From assembly GCF_000725885.1 (NCBI RefSeq), contig NZ_JODR01000026.1:36345-100344 (forward strand): a stretch of 64,000 nucleotides of DNA, written 5' to 3'. Below are positions 24,969 to 32,010 of the stretch, piece after piece. The position numbers were made by a program, and so were the translations under genes. This stretch comes from Streptomyces albus subsp. albus. GTDB taxonomy: Bacteria > Actinomycetota > Actinomycetes > Streptomycetales > Streptomycetaceae. A model generated the notes under the pieces. The model made no database searches. It worked only from the letters and a program-made list of their open reading frames with translations, and was not told the DNA's origin. Position 1 is the stretch's first letter. Each line of letters begins with the position of its first letter.

Positions 24969-25131
24969 GCGGTGACCGCCGGTGGTCGCCGCTGACGGTC
25001 ACCGCTGGGCGGTGCTGACGGGTGACCGCCGGGCGGCGCTGGCCGGTCACCGCTGAGGCTGCGCCGACAGGTGACGGCCGGGGCTGTGTGCCGACCGGTC
25101 ACCGCTGCAGCGGTGCCGACCGGTCACCGCT
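24968..25131. repeat. Seven-copy ~25-bp imperfect tandem repeat, core GGTSACCGCY
   Basis: Copies of a 10-base core lie at 24971 (GGTGACCGCC), 24997 (GGTCACCGCT), 25021 (GGTGACCGCC), 25045 (GGTCACCGCT), 25070 (GGTGACGGCC), 25097 and 25122 (both GGTCACCGCT), spaced 24-27 bp. The array fills the whole space between convergent ligB and the HIT gene. The last core contains the HIT stop codon, and the ligB stop touches the first unit. The core is nearly self-complementary, so it could fold into several small hairpins. Confidence 0.75.
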
Positions 25132-25606
25132 CCGCCGCGTCGGCCTCCGTGCCGGCCCGTGCGTCGGCCTCGGCGTCGAGCTCCGCGTTGACCTCCGACC
25201 GGATGCGGGCGGCCACCTCGCGGGCCTCCGTCTCGTCGGAGTACTGGTGGCGCGGCCAGAAGAAGCCGCGCAGCCCGTCCTTGCGGCGCCGGGGCACCAC
25301 GTGGGTGTGCAGGTGCGGTACCGACTGGCTGACCCGGTTGTTCTGCGCCACGAAGGTGCCGTCCGCCGCCATCGCCCGCTCCACGGCGGCGGCCACCAGC
25401 CGGACGGCGGTGAAGTAGGGGCCGACCGATCCCGCGGGCAGGTCGGTCAGCGTCTCCAGGTGGCGCCGTGGCACCACGAGGACGTGGCCGGGGAAGAGGG
25501 GGCGGCGGTCCAGGAAGGCGACGACGGCGCCGTCCTCGTGGACACGGTGGGCGGGCAGCTCGCCCGCGACGATCGCGCAGAAGACGCAGGGGTTCTCGGC
25601 GGCCAT
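25124..25606 (-). CDS. HIT-family nucleotide hydrolase/transferase
   Basis: 160 aa from ATG 25606. NPCVFCAIVAGELPAHRVHE and DGAVVAFLDRRPLFPGHVLV are the standard HIT N-terminus, and the catalytic triad is SVPHLHTHVVPRRR (HxHxHxx). Members hydrolyse dinucleotides, AMP-lysine-type adducts or similar compounds. The C-terminal ~25 residues are acidic and Ala-rich, and their coding sequence runs into the tandem repeat. Four bases after the aldo/keto reductase stop, so the two are cotranscribed. Confidence 0.92.
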   Translation of the reverse strand: MAAENPCVFCAIVAGELPAHRVHEDGAVVAFLDRRPLFPGHVLVVPRRHLETLTDLPAGSVGPYFTAVRLVAAAVERAMAADGTFVAQNNRVSQSVPHLHTHVVPRRRKDGLRGFFWPRHQYSDETEAREVAARIRSEVNAELDAEADARAGTEADAAER

Positions 25607-25610
25607 GGCG

Positions 25611-26444
25611 TCAGCCGAGGGTGCGGGGGTCGGGGCCGACCCGGGTGCCGGTCTCCAGCCGCTGGATCTGTGCCAGGTCCTCCTCGTCCAGGGAGAAGTC
25701 GAAGACGTCGATGTTCTCCCTGATGCGGGAGGGTGTGACGGATTTGGGGATGACGACGTTGCCGAGCTGGAGGTGCCAGCGCAGCACCACCTGCGCCGGG
25801 GTCTTGCCGTGCTTGGCCGCCGCCTTGCGCACGACCGGGTCGTCGAGCACGCCGTTGCCGCGGCCCAGCGGGGACCACGCCTCGGTGACGATGCCGTGCT
25901 CGGCGTCGAAGCAGCGCAGCTCGGGCTGCTGGAGCCGGGGGTGCAGTTCGATCTGGTTGACGGCGGGCACCACCCCGGTCTCCTCGAAGAGCCGCGTGAG
26001 GTGTTCCGGCTCGAAGTTGGAGACGCCGATGGCCTTGGCCCGGCCGCTGTCGTGGATCTCGGCCAGCGCCCGCCAGGTCTGGACGTACAGGTCCTTGGCG
26101 GGCACGGGCCAGTGGATGAGGTAGAGGTCGACGTGGTCGAGGCCCAGCCGCTCCAGGGAGTCGTCGAAGGCGCGCAGGGCGACGTCGTGGCCCTGGTCGG
26201 TGTTCCACAGCTTGGTGGTGACGAAGAGTTCCTCGCGGGGGATGCCGGACTCGCGCAGTGCCTTGCCGGTGCCGCCCTCGTTGCCGTAGAGGCTCGCGGT
26301 GTCGATGCTGCGGTACCCGGCCGCCAGCGCGGCGGAGACGGTGGCCGCTGCCTCGTCGTCCGGCACCTGGTAGACACCGAACCCGAGCTGCGGCATCCGC
26401 GTGCCGCTGTTGAGGCGGACGGTGGGGACGTGTGAGGTGTTCAC
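25611..26444 (-). CDS. Aldo/keto reductase (2,5-diketo-D-gluconate reductase-like)
   Basis: 277 aa from GTG 26444. MPQLGFGVYQVPDDEAAATV and AGYRSIDTASLYGNEGGTGK hold the catalytic Asp and Tyr; FVTTKLWNTDQGHDVALRAF holds Lys; LYLIHWPVPAKDLYVQTWRA holds His. NADPH-binding sequence includes AIGVSNFEPEHLTRLF and the C-terminal VIPKSVTPSRIRENIDVFDF. Typical length for AKR family 5-like enzymes acting on small keto substrates. Upstream partner of the HIT gene in a two-gene operon. Confidence 0.92.
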   Translation of the reverse strand: MNTSHVPTVRLNSGTRMPQLGFGVYQVPDDEAAATVSAALAAGYRSIDTASLYGNEGGTGKALRESGIPREELFVTTKLWNTDQGHDVALRAFDDSLERLGLDHVDLYLIHWPVPAKDLYVQTWRALAEIHDSGRAKAIGVSNFEPEHLTRLFEETGVVPAVNQIELHPRLQQPELRCFDAEHGIVTEAWSPLGRGNGVLDDPVVRKAAAKHGKTPAQVVLRWHLQLGNVVIPKSVTPSRIRENIDVFDFSLDEEDLAQIQRLETGTRVGPDPRTLG

Positions 26445-26544
26445 TGTGCGACCTCTGCTCTGTGAGGGGACTCCCGGGCCTCTTCCGCCTGAGTGCCCTG
26501 AGCGGCCCGGGTCCATTCCCCCACCCGCCCCCGCCGGGCGCCGC

Positions 26545-28158
26545 TCAGGCGCCCGGAACACCCTCCGGGGCGACGGCCGCGGGCTCGGCCGGCTCGCGGA
26601 CCGGCCGGTCGCCGGCCTCCTGCTCGCGGGCGGCCGGCAGCACCGCGTACAGCACTGCGGCCAGCAGCACGGTGGCGGCCCAGCCCAGACCGTTCCTGCC
26701 GATCCAGGTGTCCACCAGCGGACCGGCGAACCACTCGCACTTGGTGAAGCCGAGCCCGACCAGCAGGGCGATACCCCAGGCCGTCATGGCCTGCCAGCAG
26801 AAGCCGCCGACGTACCAGTAGCGGCTGCTGCGGGTGGTGTCGAGCAGACCGTCGGGGTCGTAGCGGACGGTCTTGCGGCGGCGGCGCAGCATGTCCACCC
26901 CGTAGACGCCGACCCACGCGGAGAAGGAGACGGCCAGCAGGGAGAGGAAGGAGATGAACGAGCCGTAGAAGCTCTTGGCGACCAGCATCAGCAGCAGACC
27001 GCCCACGAGGCTGATCGCCGCGTTGATGGAGACGGCCCAGGCGCGGGGCAGCTTGACGCCCATGGTCTGGGCGGTGAAGCCCGCCGAGTACATCGACAGG
27101 CTGTTGATCAGCACCATGCCGATCACGGCGATGATCAGGTACGGCACCGCGAGCCAGCCGGGCAGGGCCTCACCGAGGAAGGAGACCGGGTCGTCGGCCT
27201 TGGCCAGCGAGGGCTCCTTGACGGACATCACCCCGCCCATCAGCACCATGGGGACCAGCACCAGCAGCGCGCCGGAGACGGTGGTGCCGAAGATCTTGCG
27301 GCCCTGCGCGGAGTGCGGCAGATAGCGGGCGAAGTCGGGACCGGTGGGGATCCAGCTGATGCCGCCCGCGGCGATGGTGCCGATACCGGCGATGAACATG
27401 GCGGTACCGCCCGCGGGCCGCGAGAAGACCTCGCCCCAGTCCATGGTGGTGATCAGATAGACCAGCACCAGCACGGTGAAGAGCCCGAACAGGTAGGTCG
27501 ACCAGGTGTTGCAGAAGTTCAGCACCTTGCGGCCCATACCGCTGACCAGGAACGTCACCCCGACGAACGCCAGCAGGGTGACGACGATCAGCGGGGTGTT
27601 GCTCCGGACGCCGAACAGCAGCCGCAGCACGGTGAGCACGGCGTAGGCACCGGTCACCGCGTTGATGGTCTCCCAGCCGAAACGGGCGACCCACAGGATC
27701 ATGCCGGGGAAGTAGTTGCCGCGCACCCCGAAGGTGGCCCGCGAGAGCATCGCGCCGGGGGCCCCGCCCCACTTGCCGGAGACCGACAGCAGGCCGACCA
27801 GCCCGAAGGAGACGGTGCCGGCGATGGCGGCGGCCAGCAGCACCTGCCAGAAGTTGAGGCCGTTGAAGACGACGAGCCCGGCGCCCATGGTCAGCAGCAG
27901 GACGCTGATGTTGGCGGCGACCCAGGTGGGGAACAGCTCCCGCACCCGGCCGCGCCGCTCGTGGTCGGGTACGGGCTCGATACCTCGGCTCTCGACAGTT
28001 TCGTCGACGGGACCGGCGGTGAGGGCGGGGGACGCGTCCGGCCCGGCGGCCGGGGGTGCGAAGGAGGACGCCGGGGAGGCGCCGTCGGTACCGGCAACGC
28101 CGGGACGAACTGCCATGGGTGGTGCTCCGTGCTGGTTCTCTGGTGCGACGTGCGTCAT
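26545..28158 (-). CDS. NCS1-family purine/cytosine/allantoin-type permease
   Basis: 537 aa with about 12 transmembrane segments between a ~75-residue N-terminal and a ~35-residue C-terminal hydrophilic tail. NCS1 signatures include IEPVPDHERRGRVRELFPTW, then ANISVLLLTMGAGLVVF, GAPGAMLSRATFGVRGNYFP, and ISWIPTGPDFARYLP. The family co-transports nucleobases, allantoin or hydantoins with cation. Start ATG 28158 has AGGAC six bases upstream; ATG 28116 is a possible later start. Substrate cannot be assigned; no purine catabolic genes are nearby. Confidence 0.88.
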   Translation of the reverse strand: MTHVAPENQHGAPPMAVRPGVAGTDGASPASSFAPPAAGPDASPALTAGPVDETVESRGIEPVPDHERRGRVRELFPTWVAANISVLLLTMGAGLVVFNGLNFWQVLLAAAIAGTVSFGLVGLLSVSGKWGGAPGAMLSRATFGVRGNYFPGMILWVARFGWETINAVTGAYAVLTVLRLLFGVRSNTPLIVVTLLAFVGVTFLVSGMGRKVLNFCNTWSTYLFGLFTVLVLVYLITTMDWGEVFSRPAGGTAMFIAGIGTIAAGGISWIPTGPDFARYLPHSAQGRKIFGTTVSGALLVLVPMVLMGGVMSVKEPSLAKADDPVSFLGEALPGWLAVPYLIIAVIGMVLINSLSMYSAGFTAQTMGVKLPRAWAVSINAAISLVGGLLLMLVAKSFYGSFISFLSLLAVSFSAWVGVYGVDMLRRRRKTVRYDPDGLLDTTRSSRYWYVGGFCWQAMTAWGIALLVGLGFTKCEWFAGPLVDTWIGRNGLGWAATVLLAAVLYAVLPAAREQEAGDRPVREPAEPAAVAPEGVPGA

Positions 28159-28368
28159 TGCAGGGTCCTGACCAGGACCGACCCGGACTCTACGCGCGTT
28201 GCAGTGCGGCCTCTATCGTACATAGCCACACGATCGGCCCCCTGTTTTCAGAGGAACATCCAATAGATCCCGGTCATTCCCGAGAACCGCCAGAAAGCCG
28301 GTAACCCCCGAATCACGGGGCACTGGCACACCCGCGCCGCCGCCAGGCAGCCGACTCCCCCGGAACCG

Positions 28369-29280
28369 TCAGGAGACGGGCACCAGCACTACCGAGCAGC
28401 GGGCGTGCTGGAGGACGGACTGCACCACGGGCCCCACCTGGAGGCCCAGGCGCCGGGACTCCCGGCGAACGCCCAGCACGACCTGGTCAGCGCCGTCGCT
28501 CAGCTCGATCAGATGCTCGGCCGCCGGCCCCTCACGCTGCTCGGCATGCACCGTCACCTCCGGTACACGCTCCCGCAGCGGCGCCAGCGTCTCCGCAAGG
28601 AAACGCTCGGCCTGCCGGGCCTCCTCCGAGGGCTCCTTGCGGGGCCGCTTGCGCGCGATCCCCGGGAAGGCGGGGTGCGACCAGGAGTGCAGCACCCGCA
28701 CCGCCGAGCCGCTCAGCCGCGCGGAGCGCAGGGCGAAGTCGACCGGCTGCGTGCTGCCGGCCGCCTTGAGCCCCACCACGACCTCCCCCGCCGGTGGGGA
28801 GTCCGACCGGGGCAGCTGCCCGTGCACCACCATCAGCGGTCCGGTCGCGTGCGCGGCCAGCCGCAGACTGACCGAGCCGAGCAGCAGCCCGCGGAAGCCG
28901 CCGTGTCCCCTGGTGCCCACCACGGTCAGCTCGGCATCGCGGCCGGCCCGCACCAGCGCCTCGGCCGCCGGCTCCCTGACCCCGGCCGCGGCCACCCGCA
29001 GCCCGGGCGCCCGGCCGCGGGCACGCTCGGCGGCCTCGTCGGCCACCTCCTGGGCCGCCCGGCGGATCCGCTCCCGGTCCGTGTCCGTCTCGGGCACGGC
29101 GGTACGGCGCGGCGGGAGACCCCCGCACAGCACCAGCAGCTCCGCGCCCCGCCGGGCGGCCTCACCGGCGGCCCGGTCCAGCGCGCGGAGGGAGTGCGGG
29201 GAGCCGTCGACGCCGACCACCACGCGGCCCGGGGCGGGTGCGGCGTCCGATGTCCCGGCTCGCCCGTCGGTCTGTGACAT
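28369..29280 (-). CDS. Two-domain universal stress protein
   Basis: 303 aa from ATG 29280, with GAGGAGAGAGG upstream. Domain 1 opens RVVVGVDGSPHSLRALDRAA and ends with the ATP-binding motif VVGTRGHGGFRGLLLGSVSL. Domain 2 opens EVVVGLKAAGSTQPVDFALR and ends QVVLGVRRESRRLGLQVGPV, then VQSVLQHARCSVVLVPV. Tandem UspA-like proteins of this size are abundant in Streptomyces hypoxia and nitrosative-stress regulons. It is 256 bp downstream of a zinc alcohol dehydrogenase in the same direction, a pairing I recall from OsdR-type regions of S. coelicolor; a regulator box was not identified here. Confidence 0.9.
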   Translation of the reverse strand: MSQTDGRAGTSDAAPAPGRVVVGVDGSPHSLRALDRAAGEAARRGAELLVLCGGLPPRRTAVPETDTDRERIRRAAQEVADEAAERARGRAPGLRVAAAGVREPAAEALVRAGRDAELTVVGTRGHGGFRGLLLGSVSLRLAAHATGPLMVVHGQLPRSDSPPAGEVVVGLKAAGSTQPVDFALRSARLSGSAVRVLHSWSHPAFPGIARKRPRKEPSEEARQAERFLAETLAPLRERVPEVTVHAEQREGPAAEHLIELSDGADQVVLGVRRESRRLGLQVGPVVQSVLQHARCSVVLVPVS

Positions 29281-29296
29281 GACTGCCTCTCTCCTC

Positions 29297-29345
29297 GTGT
29301 CGTCGTGCTGTCGTGTCCGTCGTGTCGTGGTGTCCGTGGTGTCGT
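29297..29345. repeat. Simple GTGTC/GTCGT repeat tract
   Basis: About 50 bp made of GTGTCGTC, GTGTCCGTC and GTGTCCGTG units, immediately upstream of the universal stress gene (on its strand it reads GACGACAC, GACACGAC and GACACCAC). It lies in the 5' leader and contains no gene. Confidence 0.6.
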
Positions 29346-29536
29346 TCTCGCGTGCCCGTACCCTCGCCGTCCCGGTGCTGGTGCGCTCGGTCCTGCCTTT
29401 GCGTACGCACGTGCTCGCCCACCCACCGGCGTGCCCGCACACATCGACGGGCGGGTACCCCTCCGCCGGAGGGCACACCAGGGCGGACGGGGCACGCGTG
29501 GGACACAGGGGGCGGCGCCGGGCCCAGGGGCGCGGC

Positions 29537-30571
29537 TCAGGGCACCATCACCGCACGCCCGTTGATCTTGCCCTCGTGCAACAGCTCGTAGGCGCGCGGC
29601 GCCTCGTCCAGCGCGAACCGCTCGACGTGGATGTCCAGCACCCCCTGCCGGGCCAGGGCCAGCACCTCCTCCAGTTCCGCTCTGCTGCCCCAGTAGGGCG
29701 AGCGGACGGTGGTCTCGTACGGGAGGATGCCGAACCCCACGGGCAGGGTGCCGCCGCCGATGCCCACCAGCGTCACATCGCCCTCGATGCCCACGCTCTG
29801 GCCGGCCAGCGCCGTGGTGGGCGGTACGCCGACGAAGTCGAAGACGGCGGTGGCGCCCTGACCGACCGTCAGCTCACGGATGCGGTCGGCGGCCTTGGTG
29901 TCCGACAGCAGCACCTCGTGGGCGCCGACGCTGCGGGCGAGTTCGAGCTTCTCCTGGGCGACGTCCAGCGCGATCACCCTGGCCGGTGTCATGGCCCGCA
30001 GCAGCTGGATGCCGAGGTGGCCGAGCCCTCCCGTGCCGATGACCACGGCGGTGCTGCCCGCCACCAGTTTCGGCAGTGACAACTTGATCGCGTGGTACGG
30101 GGTCAGCCCCGCGTCGGTCAGCGGCGCCGTGGTGACCGGGTCGAGACCGCCCAGCGGCACCAGATGCCGCGGATCGTCCACCAGCAGGTACTCGGCCATG
30201 GCGCCGGGCGCGCCCAGTCCGGGCGGGAAAATGCCCTCCTGGGCGGCGCGCAGACAGTAGTTCTCCTTGCCCTGGGCGCAGTTGTGGCACACGCCGCAGC
30301 CCCACGGCCCGTACACGGCGACCGAGTCCCCCACCGCGACGCCGCGGGCGCCGTCCCCCAGCGCCTCGACGGTGCCCACCCCCTCGTGGCCGAGGGTGAG
30401 CGGCAGGGGGAAGCGGAGCTGGTCGCGGGTCATTCCCATGACGGCGAAGTCGGAGTGGCAGGCGCCGGCCGCGGTCACCTTGAGCAGCACCTGCCCGGGG
30501 CCGGGCTCGGGGTCCTCCACCGTGGTGAGGACGGGTGCTTCGCCGATGTGCTGGTACTGGAGGGCCTTCAT
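29537..30571 (-). CDS. Zinc-dependent alcohol dehydrogenase (MDR)
   Basis: 344 aa from ATG 30571, with AAGGAGCTC upstream. Catalytic-zinc ligands are Cys in VTAAGACHSDFAVMG and His-Glu in LPLTLGHEGVGTVEALGDGA. The structural-zinc loop has four cysteines in GCGVCHNCAQGKENYC. The Rossmann motif is AVVIGTGGLGHLGIQLL, followed by VIALDVAQEKLELARSVGAH. This is the NAD-dependent Adh branch oxidising primary or secondary alcohols. The preceding truncated Clp gene and following stress gene share its orientation, with a 37-bp gap to the former. Confidence 0.92.
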   Translation of the reverse strand: MKALQYQHIGEAPVLTTVEDPEPGPGQVLLKVTAAGACHSDFAVMGMTRDQLRFPLPLTLGHEGVGTVEALGDGARGVAVGDSVAVYGPWGCGVCHNCAQGKENYCLRAAQEGIFPPGLGAPGAMAEYLLVDDPRHLVPLGGLDPVTTAPLTDAGLTPYHAIKLSLPKLVAGSTAVVIGTGGLGHLGIQLLRAMTPARVIALDVAQEKLELARSVGAHEVLLSDTKAADRIRELTVGQGATAVFDFVGVPPTTALAGQSVGIEGDVTLVGIGGGTLPVGFGILPYETTVRSPYWGSRAELEEVLALARQGVLDIHVERFALDEAPRAYELLHEGKINGRAVMVP

Positions 30572-30608
30572 GGTGAGCTCCTTCGTCAGGGCGGCGCGTC
30601 GTGGCGCG

Positions 30609-30974
30609 TCAGGCGGAGTCGGCCACCGGCCCCGGCAGACCGAGGCCGACGATCCTGGCGCCCCGCAGGCCGCCGGGTACGTCACCGGCGAGCGTGTCCG
30701 GGTCGAGACCGGCACGGGCCAGCAGGGCACGGGTGGATCCGGTGCGGGCTGCGGCCCACAGCAGATGTGCGGTGTCCAGGCCGTCGCCGCCGTCCCGGCG
30801 TGCGCGGGCGAAGGCGGCGGCGGGCATCTCGCGCGCGGAGTCGGTCAGCAGCCGTTCGACGGGGACGCGCCGCACGGCGGGCGGGGAGGAGAGGTGCGAG
30901 GTCCCGAAGATTCGGTCGAGCAGCTCGGGGAACGGGTCACCGCCGCTCGGTGAGCCGAAGGGGTGCAGAGTCAT
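30609..30974 (-). CDS. Truncated Clp N-terminal-domain protein
   Basis: 121 aa from ATG 30974. It starts MTLHPFGSPSGGDPFPELLD and PPAVRRVPVERLLTDSAREM, then LDTAHLLWAAARTGSTRALL, matching the N-terminal domain of a large (~840 aa) Clp-type AAA+ ATPase found in Streptomyces. The chain stops soon after ARAGLDPDTLAGDVPGG; both AAA+ modules and all nucleotide-binding motifs are absent, and no other frame downstream continues them. It is either a stand-alone substrate-binding adaptor domain or a gene remnant. The alcohol dehydrogenase gene follows in the same direction. Confidence 0.72.
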   Translation of the reverse strand: MTLHPFGSPSGGDPFPELLDRIFGTSHLSSPPAVRRVPVERLLTDSAREMPAAAFARARRDGGDGLDTAHLLWAAARTGSTRALLARAGLDPDTLAGDVPGGLRGARIVGLGLPGPVADSA

Positions 30975-31190
30975 GGCGTTCCTCCGCTGCCGCGGATCGG
31001 TGCCGGGATCGCGGTTGCGCTCCGCTCCACTACAGCAGGTCCCCCGAACGGCCGCAAAAGGAGTGTCCCGGCGGCATACCGTGGCGCGCTCCCCGCTGCC
31101 GCGGCGTGGGCCGTCCCGCCCTCCCGCCAGCTTTGTGCAACCTGGAAAAAGATTTAACCGAGTTACATTTCCTCTGTTACGGTTGCCGCC

Positions 31191-31853
31191 ATGACCGACA
31201 CCCCTCCCGGACTGCGCGAGCGCAAGCGGCAGCGCACCTACCAGGCGATCTCCGACGCGGCCATCACCCTCTTCCTTGAGCGGGGCTTCACCGCCGTGTC
31301 CGTCTCCGAGATCGCCGAAGCGGCTGAAGTCTCCAAACCGACCCTCTTCCGCTACTTCCCGGCCAAGGAGGACATGGCCCTCTACCGGCTCGCCGACCAC
31401 GAGGACGAGGCCGCCCGCGTGGTCGCCGCCCGCGGCCGGGACGTGACGCCGCTGACCGCGCTGGAGGAGCACTTCCTGGCCGGGCTCGCCGCGCGCGATC
31501 CGGTCACGGGGCTGAGCGACGCCCCCGAAGTGCTGGCCTTCCACCGGCTGCTGTACGGCACCCCGAGCCTGGTCGCCCGGCTGCACTCGTACACCGCCCG
31601 CTCCGAGGAGGCGCTGGCCGCCGAACTGGCCACCGTGCCCCCGTCCGACACCGGGCACGCCACGGCCGGGCACCGGGAGCTGACTGCACGGCTGGCGGCC
31701 GGGCAGATCGTGGCGACCCAGCGGGTGCTCGCCACGCAGAACTGGAGCCGCATCTCCCAGGGCGCGAGCGCCGACAGCCTGTACGAGCCCGCCCGCGACG
31801 CCGCCACGCACGCGTTCGGCCTGCTGCGCACCGGACTGCGGCCGTACGCGTGA
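31191..31853 (+). CDS. TetR-family transcriptional regulator
   Basis: 220 aa. The HTH domain reads LRERKRQRTYQAISDAAITL, FLERGFTAVSVSEIAEAAEV and SKPTLFRYFPAKEDMALYRL. The C-terminal ~150 residues form a generic ligand domain. The preceding 50 bp are unusually AT-rich (TTTAACCGAGTTACATTTC) with a GTTAC direct repeat spaced 14 bp, likely the promoter and operator. It diverges from the truncated Clp/alcohol dehydrogenase group, which is the natural target, or it may control the helicase gene 158 bp downstream. Confidence 0.9.
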   Translation: MTDTPPGLRERKRQRTYQAISDAAITLFLERGFTAVSVSEIAEAAEVSKPTLFRYFPAKEDMALYRLADHEDEAARVVAARGRDVTPLTALEEHFLAGLAARDPVTGLSDAPEVLAFHRLLYGTPSLVARLHSYTARSEEALAAELATVPPSDTGHATAGHRELTARLAAGQIVATQRVLATQNWSRISQGASADSLYEPARDAATHAFGLLRTGLRPYA

Positions 31854-32010
31854 AACGCGGCCGGGGCAGCAGACGGGACGCATGCGGATGCGACAAGGCA
31901 GCGGATTGCACGCCGGACGTCACAGACAACGGAACGCGCCCCGGGCGTCACGGGAGCGGGACGAGCACCAAGCGGAAGAGCCGAAGAGCGGACGAGAGGA
32001 CGAGCAAGCC

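Noticed and set aside
31854..32010. Rifamycin-associated element upstream of helD
   Set aside because: Searched by eye for a GGGGCTTGCG...CAAGCCCC palindrome and found none.
31882..32010. Upstream in-frame start for the helicase
   Set aside because: The added residues are highly charged low-complexity sequence not expected for HelD, and the region is intergenic in composition.
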